The notes: generated by a model not told the origin, from the sequence alone. Positions 1 to 6,366 are shown, numbered from the stretch's first letter. The stretch: DNA of 8,252 bases from Nitrososphaerota archaeon (GCA_031282985.1 JAITCR010000176.1:1-8252), one strand, 5' to 3'. A program made the numbers and translations.

Positions 1-342
1 GGTCGGTTTGTGATTTTCACTGTAGGTGAAACTTTTTTTTACGCGTTATTTTTAGTTTAACAAGAGTGACGTGCATGGAGGAGGGTTTAACGTTGAAGTG
101 CTCTGATAGTTCTTTTAGGCAGACGTCTGGGTGTTCTTCTATGTATTGTTATAGTTTTTGTGGTTTATTTTTCTTTTGCGTTGCCGTGTTTTTTTGGTTT
201 TAGTGAATCTGTTTGTTGTTCTAGGTTTGTCCAGTTGTGATAGTTTTTTTGGGGATGTTAAAGGTTTCACAGACCTGTTTTATTGTGTGCCTTTTTTCTA
301 AAAGATAGGACGGCTTCCCTGAAATCCACACCATACGTCATA
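1..342 (-). pseudogene. IS630-family transposase remnant, N-terminal part, multiply frameshifted
   Basis: Reading the minus strand from an ATG at 342 gives MTYGVDFREAVLSFRKK, a typical IS630-type transposase start. After frameshifts the similarity resumes as HTIKQVCETFNIPKKTI (helix-turn-helix), NWTNLEQQTDSLK, YIEEHPDVCLKELSEHFNV (second helix-turn-helix), MHVTLVKLKITRKKK and finally TYSENHKP at the window edge. At least four frame changes are needed, with in-frame stops after the first about 24 codons and later, so no functional protein can be made. Only the DNA-binding N-terminal portion is visible. The DDE catalytic domain would lie beyond position 1, outside the window. The identification comes from recognising the family pattern in stitched frames. 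An A8 run near 33-40 (minus-strand sense) is one of the shift points. Some IS630 elements use programmed frameshifting, but the number of breaks here points to decay. Confidence 0.8.
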
Positions 343-471
343 ACAAACAACATATTAGGCTACAGAATTTAAAATAGTCTGCCATAACAGTAAGGATAAG
401 AACTATTATGAAAACAAGGTCATTTGTATACCCACAGTTGTTAGTATTCCTCATTAAACTTGGCTAACTAA
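343..471. other. Spacer downstream of lysK, nothing recognised
   Basis: This AT-rich spacer separates the lysK stop from the IS630 remnant. I see no ORF, no RNA gene and no strong hairpin. A short minus-strand T-rich stretch near 410-420 could help transcription of the operon to end, but it is too weak to call as a terminator. Confidence 0.5.
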
Positions 472-1590
472 TTAGGGGTTGTTTTTGTTGTAGAGTCCAC
501 CTAATTTTAAAATTGTTTCTTTGTAAACTTCTATGCTGTTTAAGTAATCATCTATTTTTATGTGTTCGTCAAGTGTGTGGTCAAGATGCGAATCACCTGG
601 ACCGTAAGTTACAATAGGCAGGTTCATGGCATTTCCTAGAAGGTTCATATCACCAGTACCAGTTTTACGCAGTAGTGTTGCGGGTTTTCCTATAATTTTA
701 CGAACTGATAAAGAGAGCGCATGAACAAGGGGTGAAGCTTTGCTTGCTTCAAAAGGTTCTACTGTGTCAAGTACTGAGACATTAATACCTATTTGCGGGT
801 TTGCATTTTGATAGTTACCAATTATCTTTATCATTTTATCGTAAACTTGAGCTGTCGTAAACTGTATTGGCACACGAACATCAAAATTCATCTCAGCTTC
901 AAAGGGAATAACTGAGTCACCCTGTCCTCCAACCATTTTTACAAGACAAACAGTAATTGAGGAGAAAGGTGTTTCTTGTGGATCCATAGAAGGAAAAACG
1001 CATGCAGACCTGATTCTTTCCCAAAGTTCATAGGCTTTCTCAAGTGCGTTGTCATAAAGCCAAGGTGTTGAAGCGTGACCAGTTTCAGTTTTTATAACTA
1101 TTTTTAGCTGAATTTGACCTTTGTAACCAATGGTAATGTTTTCAACACCACTTGGTTCACCGAAAATTGCGTAATCTGCCTGTATACCTTCTGTGATGAG
1201 GTGACGAACCCCTTTACTGGTTGCTTCTTCTTCTACAACACTTGCAATCAGAATTTTTCCTTTGAATGTGGGTTCTTTTGAAACAGCTAAAGCTGCCATG
1301 ACCATTGCAGCCAAGGGTCCTTTTGCGTCGACAGCGCCTCTGGAATATAGTTTATCTTCTTCAACACGTAGCGGCACATTGCCTGCAACTGTGTCCATGT
1401 GTCCGCAAAGCAAGATAACGGGGTTTCCATCGCCAACAACACCAATCACATTACCTACAGCGTCTATACCTACTTCAAAGCCCATTTGTTTCATTTGAGT
1501 TGCTAAAAAATTAGCTATAGATTGCTCTTTTCCACTTGGACTGTAAATACCAAGAAGATTAGTTAGAAACCGTACTGCTTGATCTTTCAT
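472..1590 (-). CDS. lysK: [LysW]-lysine / [LysW]-ornithine hydrolase (M20-family metallopeptidase)
   Basis: This 372-residue cytoplasmic enzyme should hydrolyse the bond between the C-terminal glutamate of LysW and the finished amino acid, releasing free lysine or ornithine. It has the M20 di-zinc peptidase layout: GHMDT at residues 63-67 (metal ligand His64, Asp66), SRGAVDAKG with bridging Asp88, VVEEEAT with the general-base glutamate region at 120-122, FGEPSG with Glu145, and GDSHLDH near 332-338 supplying the late metal-ligand histidine. KTGTGDMN at 309-316 matches the LysK type rather than generic ArgE/DapE enzymes. The ATG at 1590 lies about 6 nt after an AGGAGAA Shine-Dalgarno sequence inside the end of lysJ, and the two genes overlap by 32 nt. 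It is the last gene of the operon. Substrate choice (lysine, ornithine or both) cannot be read from the sequence. Confidence 0.93.
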   Translation of the reverse strand: MKDQAVRFLTNLLGIYSPSGKEQSIANFLATQMKQMGFEVGIDAVGNVIGVVGDGNPVILLCGHMDTVAGNVPLRVEEDKLYSRGAVDAKGPLAAMVMAALAVSKEPTFKGKILIASVVEEEATSKGVRHLITEGIQADYAIFGEPSGVENITIGYKGQIQLKIVIKTETGHASTPWLYDNALEKAYELWERIRSACVFPSMDPQETPFSSITVCLVKMVGGQGDSVIPFEAEMNFDVRVPIQFTTAQVYDKMIKIIGNYQNANPQIGINVSVLDTVEPFEASKASPLVHALSLSVRKIIGKPATLLRKTGTGDMNLLGNAMNLPIVTYGPGDSHLDHTLDEHIKIDDYLNSIEVYKETILKLGGLYNKNNP

Positions 1591-2770
1591 TTTCTTCTTC
1601 TCCTAAGATTTCATCTAACACTTTAACTACTTTATCAATTTGCTCTTTACTGATAATCAAGGGTGGAAGAATACGTACTACAGTTCGTCCAGCATCTATA
1701 ACAAGTACGCCTTTGCTTAATGCTTTCATTATTACTCCATAAACATCATATCGAAGCTCCATACCAAGCATTAAACCTAAACCGCGTACTTCTTTAACGA
1801 TTTTGTGTTTAGAAGCGAGTTCTTCAAGTTGAGATTTAAAATATTTCCCGTTGGCTGCGGCTTTTCCGGCTAGGTCTTCTTCTATTAGTACATCAAGTGC
1901 AGCACAACCTGCAGCACACACAAGAGGGCTTCCACTGAAAGTTGTTGAGTGTTCACCTATTTTGAAGGCTGACATTATGTTTTCACGAGCAATTGTAATG
2001 CCTATGGGTAAACCGCCAGCGAAAGGTTTAGCGAGGCACATTACATCTGGTGTTACATTCCAATGTTGACAACAGAAAAGTTTGCCTGTGCGTCCAAAAC
2101 TTGTTTGTACTTCATCGAAAATTAACAGAATACCTTTTTCGTTACAAATTTCTTGTACTTGTTGCAAATAGTTGTCTATTGGAACGCGTATACCGCCTTC
2201 TCCTCGTATCGGTTCTATGATTACTGCTGCTGTTTTGTCAGTTATTGCTTCATGTATTTTGTCAGGATTGTCGGGTGTGACGTGTTTTATGTCAGGAATA
2301 AGCGGCATGAAGGGGTCGCGGTATTTTTTGTCCCATGTTAAGGAAAGTGCACCCATAGTTTTACCGTGATAAGCACCCATTATGCTGATGATTTCAGTTT
2401 TGCCTGTTGCTTTGCGGGCGAGTTTTATGGCGCATTCTACAGCTTCAGCACCGCTATTTGACAGAAATGCCTTGTTAAGGCCTTTAGGGGTTATATTTAT
2501 GAGCTTTTGGATAAATTCAGCACGTTTGTCGTTATAGTAACAACTATGAAGGGTAATTAATTGCTCTGCTTGTGTTTTTATGGCGGTTACAATTTTTGGG
2601 TGACAGTGCCCTAGGGCTGCTATACCGTAGCTGCTTGCGCAATCGATGTATTCTTTGCCATTGATGTCCCACAGTAGAACCCCTTTGCCGCGCGTAAAGA
2701 TTAATGGTTTTTTAGAGAAAACGTTTGCTAAGTAGAGGGATTCAATGTTCATTATTTCTTTTTCATTCAT
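1559..2770 (-). CDS. lysJ: [LysW]-aminoadipate/glutamate semialdehyde transaminase (class III, PLP)
   Basis: This 403-residue class III (ornithine-aminotransferase-like) enzyme should transfer an amino group, normally from glutamate, to the LysW-bound semialdehyde, giving LysW-lysine or LysW-ornithine. Visible landmarks in order are the N-terminal GKGVLLWDINGKEYIDC (28-44), SNSGAEA (104-110) for the cofactor phosphate and substrate, GAYHGKT (132-138), IFDEVQTSFGRTG with cofactor-binding Asp219, the Schiff-base lysine Lys248 in LAKPFAGG, STTFSG (275-280) and RILPP with Arg366 for the carboxylate. Length is normal for the family. The ATG at 2770 overlaps the lysZ stop by 8 nt, so translation is probably coupled. 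An in-frame ATG at 2752 (residue 7) is a possible alternative and would also fit the family. The tail after about residue 390 (EEENERSS) is where the downstream gene's ribosome-binding site is embedded. Confidence 0.93.
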   Translation of the reverse strand: MNEKEIMNIESLYLANVFSKKPLIFTRGKGVLLWDINGKEYIDCASSYGIAALGHCHPKIVTAIKTQAEQLITLHSCYYNDKRAEFIQKLINITPKGLNKAFLSNSGAEAVECAIKLARKATGKTEIISIMGAYHGKTMGALSLTWDKKYRDPFMPLIPDIKHVTPDNPDKIHEAITDKTAAVIIEPIRGEGGIRVPIDNYLQQVQEICNEKGILLIFDEVQTSFGRTGKLFCCQHWNVTPDVMCLAKPFAGGLPIGITIARENIMSAFKIGEHSTTFSGSPLVCAAGCAALDVLIEEDLAGKAAANGKYFKSQLEELASKHKIVKEVRGLGLMLGMELRYDVYGVIMKALSKGVLVIDAGRTVVRILPPLIISKEQIDKVVKVLDEILGEEENERSSSTVSN

Positions 2771-3572
2771 TAGTTATCACTGTACCAACTTTATGGTTTA
2801 GAGTTAAAGTTATAGGTTGTTTAGCAGTTCCTGAGGTTATAAGAACTTCCTTAACACCATGGGTAAGCGCTTCGAGCCCGGCGTGAACTTTTGTGCTCAT
2901 GCCGCCACCGATTTTAGGTAGAACTTTTTTGACTTCTGTTGCAACAATTTTTGGCACACATTTACCATTAAGCATTAAACCGTCTACATCTGTTAGCAGT
3001 ATTAATTTATCTGCTTTTAGAGCGCTTGCAAGTATTGCTGCTGTTCTATCACCATCCACATTGAGTGGGTTGCAGTCTTGACTAAGAGCGATGGGGGTAA
3101 TAATTGGCAGGTAGTCTTTTTCAAGAAGTAACTGTAAGAGTTCTGTTTTTACTTGTGTTATTTTGCCTGTGTAACCGCCATCGATTACTTTTTTGCGTCC
3201 GCGTTCGTCAACTGCTATGAGTTTTTCTTTACGTTCTGCTTTGAGAATTGCTGAGTCAAGTCCACTTAAACCAACAGCGTTAATACCTTGTGCTTGGAGG
3301 GCTAAAACGATTTGTTTGTTAAGTTTACCAGCCATAACCATAGTGTAAATGTCAATGGTTTCTTTATCAGTATAGCGGCTCCTGAATCCCTCAGGGGACA
3401 TTATGAATTTTTGCTCTTTACCTAATTTGGAAGCGATTTCAGTAACTTCTACGCCGCCTCCGTGAACAAGGACAACTTTGTGTTTTTTAACAACTTTTTT
3501 TAAATCAACAACAAGATCGTTTGATGCGCCTTCTTTAAGGATACTTCCGCCCATTTTAATTATTAACAGCAT
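2763..3572 (-). CDS. lysZ: [LysW]-aminoadipate/glutamate kinase (amino acid kinase family)
   Basis: This 269-residue amino-acid kinase should phosphorylate the side-chain carboxylate of the LysW-bound substrate using ATP. It begins MLLIIKMGGSIL, with Lys6 and Gly8-Gly9 forming the phosphate site. HGGG follows at 37-40, then SRYTDKET (65-72), NPLNVDGDRTAAIL (168-180) for the substrate and LLTDVDGL (192-199) for the nucleotide. GGGMSTKVHAG carries the phosphate-stabilising Lys228. The SRYTD stretch resembles the LysZ/ArgZ carrier-using group rather than ordinary ArgB. I chose the ATG at 3572, five nt past the lysY stop, because it places the first strand exactly as in relatives. A GTG at 3581, sharing GTGA with the lysY stop, would add only three residues (MTA). 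It is tightly coupled to lysY upstream and lysJ downstream. Lysine and arginine versions are not separable here. Confidence 0.92.
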   Translation of the reverse strand: MLLIIKMGGSILKEGASNDLVVDLKKVVKKHKVVLVHGGGVEVTEIASKLGKEQKFIMSPEGFRSRYTDKETIDIYTMVMAGKLNKQIVLALQAQGINAVGLSGLDSAILKAERKEKLIAVDERGRKKVIDGGYTGKITQVKTELLQLLLEKDYLPIITPIALSQDCNPLNVDGDRTAAILASALKADKLILLTDVDGLMLNGKCVPKIVATEVKKVLPKIGGGMSTKVHAGLEALTHGVKEVLITSGTAKQPITLTLNHKVGTVITNE

Positions 3573-3577
3573 GGCAG

Positions 3578-4639
3578 TCACATCGGATGAAAACCCGTGC
3601 TCTTAAGTCCTGTGGTTTCGTCTATACCCATAAGTAAATTAAGGCATTGAACACCTTGCCCTGAAGCACCCTTACACATGTTATCAATTGCAGAAAACAT
3701 CAGAATACGATTTGTATGTTCATCAATTTCAAAGCCAACATCACAAAAGTTTGTACCAGAGGTAATTTTGGGATCAGGAAGCTGATATGGCCCTTTCTGA
3801 TATTTTACCAGACGAACAAAGGGTTCACTTCCATACATACCACGAAGGGCTTTCCAGAGGTCTTTACTGGTTATTGTTGATTGTTTAGGATAAACATGAA
3901 TTGTTGCCAAGATACCACGCACCATGTTAACCGCGTGGGGGGTGAAACCGATTTTTACAGATTGACCACCACTTATAGCAGATAGTTCTTGCTCTACCTC
4001 AGCTATATGCCGATGCCCAGTAACTTGGTAAGGACGCACGCCACTGAAACGCTCAGGATGATGAGCCCCAGAAGTTGGTTTACTGCCGCCACCGGAACTA
4101 CCAACTTTGAGGTCAACCACGATTTTATCAGTATCAACAAGTCCTGCTTTGATAATAGGAGCTAAACCTAAAATGGCACTTGTAGCCATACAACCGGGAC
4201 AAGCAACAAGTTGAGCATTTTTGATTTCTTCACGGTGAAGCTCAGGTAAACCATAAACTGCTTCTTTGAGCATTTCAGAATGAGCATGTTGCCAACCATA
4301 ATATGTTTCATAGTCAGCAGGGTTTTTGAGACGAAAATCAGCACTCATGTCTATAACTTTAAGACCAGCCTCAAGAAGTTTAGGAACAAGAGTAACTGAA
4401 CCACCGTGCGGAGTTGCTGCGAAAATTAAATCACAATTTTTTTGAAGTTCAACTGTGTCCTGTGGTACAAATTTAAGCTGGGTTAAACCACGAAGATTAG
4501 GATGTACATTAAAGATATATTCACCTGTGCTTTGCCGTGAAGTAACCATTGTCACGTTTACTTGCGGATGTAAAAGCAACAGTCGCAGGAGTTCTCCGCC
4601 AACATACCCTGAACCACCAATTATTCCTATTCGCATCAT
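3578..4639 (-). CDS. lysY: [LysW]-aminoadipate/glutamate 6-(5-)phosphate reductase
   Basis: This 353-residue NADPH-dependent reductase of the ArgC/LysY type should convert the LysW-linked acyl phosphate into the semialdehyde. The Rossmann loop GGSGYVGGELLRLL sits at 8-21. ATPHGGS (75-81) and the DMSADFRLK segment (97-105) are family signatures. The nucleophile is Cys150 in ACPGCMAT, and the GHRHIAEVE stretch (208-216) carries the catalytic histidine. KVGSSGGGSKPTSGAHHPER (178-197) is the glycine-rich loop that resembles LysY-type enzymes. NMCKGASGQGVQCLNLLMG near the C-terminus is the standard ArgC/LysY ending. A good AGGAG ribosome-binding site lies 11 nt before the ATG at 4639. The next codon is also ATG (4636), so the true protein may be one residue shorter. 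It follows lysX by 34 bp and runs into lysZ with almost no gap. Confidence 0.94.
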   Translation of the reverse strand: MMRIGIIGGSGYVGGELLRLLLLHPQVNVTMVTSRQSTGEYIFNVHPNLRGLTQLKFVPQDTVELQKNCDLIFAATPHGGSVTLVPKLLEAGLKVIDMSADFRLKNPADYETYYGWQHAHSEMLKEAVYGLPELHREEIKNAQLVACPGCMATSAILGLAPIIKAGLVDTDKIVVDLKVGSSGGGSKPTSGAHHPERFSGVRPYQVTGHRHIAEVEQELSAISGGQSVKIGFTPHAVNMVRGILATIHVYPKQSTITSKDLWKALRGMYGSEPFVRLVKYQKGPYQLPDPKITSGTNFCDVGFEIDEHTNRILMFSAIDNMCKGASGQGVQCLNLLMGIDETTGLKSTGFHPM

Positions 4640-4673
4640 TATCTTTTTTTCTCCTGAAAGATTAGATTATGTT

Positions 4674-5855
4674 TTAGCCGATTAGGCTTTGGGCAGCTTT
4701 TAAGAGCGGAATTGCCACATTTAGTCCCGTTACGAGCCTGGTGTTTTCCCAGAATTCGGGACAGGAATTTGCTTCATGAAATACGAGAGCATTCTCGTTG
4801 CTTTCTATATTTTCATCGATTACGCTTTTAACTTTCTGGTAAGAATTCGAGTTTGCGTACGTGTTAAAAGTTTGTTCTAACCTGTTGTTCCAAGCAAGAA
4901 AATCTGTTAGACGTGTTTCGTCAGCTTTTACCTTTTGTACTGGTATATATGCTTGTGCCGCAAGATCAAGCTGTGTCTTTAGACTAGCCTCATCTATCTG
5001 TTTGTTGTCAACAACATTTATCATTGCGTCAAGTGCAAAAATCCAAGCATCACTACCTTTACCTAACGTGTCACCACATTTGCTTGCTAAATTTATTACA
5101 TTTTGAGGTAATTTAGCTTCAAATACCAAGTTACCAAGAAAAGTGTTTGTGCGGAAATCTTTGAAGCCTGCTCGCGCAAGAGCCTTATTGTGGCAAAAGG
5201 GTTGTTTGCCTTTTTCTTTGTAAACTATTATACGCAAGTCATAAAACCATTTTTTGATTAGTTCTTGGGCAACTACACCTATTGGATTTATGATATTTGG
5301 TTTTGTTTCTTTTATGTTCGTGAGAAGCTCTTCACGAGTTTTTGAGAGCATAATCATTTTGCCATGCGTACCAGCGTCTGCTTTAATTACTATACCAGCA
5401 TCAAGGGAGATTTCTGTTTGGAATAAGTCGGCGATGTCTGTTTCGTTGTGGATTTCTTTGTGGTTTTTCATAAAGTCAGAAGCATCGCAGGGTACAAACA
5501 CTGTTTTAGGAACCGGTAGACCAGTTTTCCAAAGTTTTAGTAAAGTGCGTAGTTTACTGTAACATGTGAATTCGACTTGGCTTGTATTTATGGTTTTTTT
5601 GTCAAGCATTTCCATAATGTATGAGGCCTGTAAGCGGCGGTTTTTACTTTGTGCCCTGTTGAGTACAACGGCAGTTTGGTTGAAAGTTTCAAGATAGTCT
5701 TTGCCTTTGGTTTTGGCGTTAAAACCATCCTTTGATATTGTTATGGCTATTTTGCGGAAAGGTATGAATTTGAGATCTATGCCAAGTTGTTGTGCGGTTT
5801 GTTTTATACCTGCTTCGTCATTTTCTGAACGTTCATAAAGGAGGGCTATACTCAT
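4674..5855 (-). CDS. lysX: LysW ligase, RimK-like ATP-grasp (LysX/ArgX type), enlarged by internal insertions
   Basis: This enzyme should ligate alpha-aminoadipate or glutamate through its amino group to the C-terminal glutamate of LysW, spending ATP. From the ATG at 5855 it is 393 residues, against about 280 for characterised LysX/ArgX. The start MSIALLYERS matches the family (ILYDR); an upstream TTG at 5876 would add seven unconserved residues. AAAGGA lies about 12 nt before the chosen ATG. Landmarks are NRAQS (66-70), YSKLRTLLKLWKTGLPVPKT (99-118), the ATP-binding Lys158 with the loop DAGTHGK (160-166), QELIKKWFYDLR (197-208), FRTNTFLGN (234-242), Asp276 in FALDAM and HEANSCPEF with Glu361 and Asn363. 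About 70 extra residues (285-353) separate Asp276 from Glu361, and smaller insertions lie near 40-60 and 122-150. The family call rests on these motifs and on the lysW-lysY context. LysX versus ArgX is undecided. Confidence 0.85.
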   Translation of the reverse strand: MSIALLYERSENDEAGIKQTAQQLGIDLKFIPFRKIAITISKDGFNAKTKGKDYLETFNQTAVVLNRAQSKNRRLQASYIMEMLDKKTINTSQVEFTCYSKLRTLLKLWKTGLPVPKTVFVPCDASDFMKNHKEIHNETDIADLFQTEISLDAGIVIKADAGTHGKMIMLSKTREELLTNIKETKPNIINPIGVVAQELIKKWFYDLRIIVYKEKGKQPFCHNKALARAGFKDFRTNTFLGNLVFEAKLPQNVINLASKCGDTLGKGSDAWIFALDAMINVVDNKQIDEASLKTQLDLAAQAYIPVQKVKADETRLTDFLAWNNRLEQTFNTYANSNSYQKVKSVIDENIESNENALVFHEANSCPEFWENTRLVTGLNVAIPLLKAAQSLIG

Positions 5856-5919
5856 TGCGTTAGGGATTCCTTTCAAAAAGAGTTATTATCATAAAAGAGA
5901 GAGACATTTTGTTAACTGT
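5856..5919 (-). other. lysW-lysX intergenic gap with T-rich tracts
   Basis: This 64-bp gap is the largest inside the operon. In the operon sense it contains pyrimidine/T-rich stretches, CTCTCTCTTTT near 5894-5904 and CTCTTTTTG near 5874-5882. Archaeal polymerase can pause or terminate at T tracts, so partial read-through could leave extra lysW message. That is inference; there is no hairpin. A TATA-like TTTTATGATAAT in the same gap could instead be a weak internal promoter. Confidence 0.3.
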
Positions 5920-6135
5920 TTATTCGCCCCAGTCTTCGCCTTCAATTGTTAATTCTTGTAGGTCTACGTGTCCATCTTTGACAGCTTTTACTTCGAGTTC
6001 AAGTCCACATCCAGAGCAGCTAATAATTTCGCCGAGTTCTGTGTCTGAGGGTATTTCTAGTTCTGCGTCACAGTCAGGGCATTTTGCTTTGCAGACGCTT
6101 GTTTCTTGGGGGTTTGTATTTGTGGGGTTTACCAT
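5920..6135 (-). CDS. lysW: LysW amino-group carrier protein
   Basis: This small acidic zinc-binding carrier protein holds the growing lysine or ornithine intermediate on its last residue throughout the pathway. The 71-residue product has a zinc ribbon formed by CPDC (Cys19, Cys22) and CSGCG (Cys40, Cys43). It ends in EGEDWGE, the invariant LysW tail whose terminal glutamate side chain is the attachment point. The central LEIPSDTELGEIISC segment is also typical. Characterised LysW proteins are about 54-56 residues; here the extra length is a polar N-terminal stretch, MVNPTNTNPQETSV, followed by an additional cysteine (Cys15). No strong ribosome-binding site precedes the ATG at 6135 and I see no better internal ATG, so a nearly leaderless message is possible. 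It is the first gene of the operon, facing away from the regulator gene. Confidence 0.95.
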   Translation of the reverse strand: MVNPTNTNPQETSVCKAKCPDCDAELEIPSDTELGEIISCSGCGLELEVKAVKDGHVDLQELTIEGEDWGE

Positions 6136-6168
6136 TGTTTTATTTCACTTTTTTATTGGAAATGAACT

Positions 6169-6195
6169 TTTTATTAAAAGTGGGTACCTTTTAAA
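6169..6195 (-). promoter_or_regulatory. Candidate archaeal promoter (TATA-like) for the lysW operon
   Basis: On the minus strand TTTAAAAGG (6187-6195) and the adjoining AT-rich TTTTAATAAAA (6169-6179) are the best TATA-like motifs ahead of lysW. Starts about 25 nt downstream would give leaders of roughly 29 or 12 nt. Which one is used cannot be decided from the sequence. Both overlap the inverted repeat at 6174-6194. Confidence 0.4.
6174..6194. promoter_or_regulatory. Inverted repeat TTAAAAG-N7-CTTTTAA over the lysW TATA region
   Basis: TTAAAAG (6174-6180) and CTTTTAA (6188-6194) form a perfect 7-bp inverted repeat with a 7-bp spacer, centred at 6184. It covers the proposed lysW TATA box, so a bound regulator would block TBP. 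Its bases differ from the two neighbouring palindromes, and AT-rich promoters give such repeats by chance, so an operator role is inference. Confidence 0.35.
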
Positions 6196-6209
6196 CATTG
6201 TGACTTAAA

Positions 6210-6224
6210 TGCTACAGGCTAGTA
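6210..6224. promoter_or_regulatory. Imperfect palindrome TGCTACAGGCTAGTA, possible Lrp-type operator
   Basis: This 15-bp sequence is palindromic at four of its five outer base pairs and is centred at 6217. It shares the half-site TGCTA with the stronger palindrome at 6239-6255, with the two centres 30 bp (about three helical turns) apart. Regular spacing is characteristic of Lrp/AsnC operator arrays. Binding by the adjacent regulator is inferred. Confidence 0.4.
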
Positions 6225-6238
6225 AATAAATGTTCCAA

Positions 6239-6255
6239 ATAGCACAAAATGCTAT
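6239..6255. promoter_or_regulatory. Palindrome ATAGCA-CAAAA-TGCTAT, candidate Lrp/LysM operator
   Basis: This is a perfect 6-bp inverted repeat around a five-base A-rich centre, centred at 6247. A short palindrome with an AT-rich core of this size is the usual form of archaeal Lrp-family boxes. It lies between lysW and the divergent lrp-type gene, just upstream of a TATA-like motif for the latter, so it could serve autoregulation and operon control together. The motif is seen directly; its use is inferred. Confidence 0.55.
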
Positions 6256-6260
6256 AGCTG

Positions 6261-6274
6261 AAAAATATGTAAAC
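6261..6274 (+). promoter_or_regulatory. Candidate TATA-like motif for the Lrp-type regulator gene
   Basis: The A-rich AAAAATATGTAAAC on the plus strand is the most TATA-like element upstream of the regulator. It would place transcription start near 6290 and give a leader of about 75 nt. The sequence is AT-rich throughout, so this is a weak call. Confidence 0.3.
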
Positions 6275-6287
6275 AAGAAAGAAAAAC

Positions 6288-6303
6288 GGAAAACGTACTT
6301 TCC
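6288..6303. repeat. Inverted repeat GGAAA-N6-TTTCC in the regulator leader
   Basis: GGAAA (6288-6292) and TTTCC (6299-6303) form a 5-bp inverted repeat with a six-base spacer, 63 bp before the regulator ATG. It would lie near the proposed transcription start and might be a further operator or a small RNA hairpin. Arms this short also arise by chance. Confidence 0.25.
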
Positions 6304-6366
6304 AAGAAACAATAGTGCCAAAAACGTTAAATTCAAACAAAATGCCTTAATCACAGGCACAAAACA

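Noticed and set aside
15..40. TTTCAC-TGTAG-GTGAAA hairpin followed by T8 on the plus strand, resembling an intrinsic terminator.
   Set aside because: It lies inside the decayed IS630 transposase sequence. The T run is the opposite strand of a lysine-codon A run, and no plus-strand gene precedes it in the window.
5254..5562. A plus-strand 102-codon open frame opposite lysX.
   Set aside because: It is a shadow of the ligase gene on the other strand with no recognisable motifs.
4674..5855. Calling the ligase RimK (ribosomal protein S6 glutamate ligase).
   Set aside because: The fold is shared, but its position between lysW and lysY and the NTxxG and E-x-N-xx-PEF motifs fit LysX/ArgX better.
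5856..5876. Upstream TTG start for the ligase adding seven residues.
   Set aside because: The added residues are not family-like, they include the likely ribosome-binding site, and the family aligns from MSIALLYERS at the ATG.
5909..6208. A plus-strand 99-codon open frame across lysW and its upstream region.
   Set aside because: It is antisense to lysW, which is certain from its zinc ribbon and EDWGE tail, and its translation looks like low-complexity serine-rich shadow sequence.
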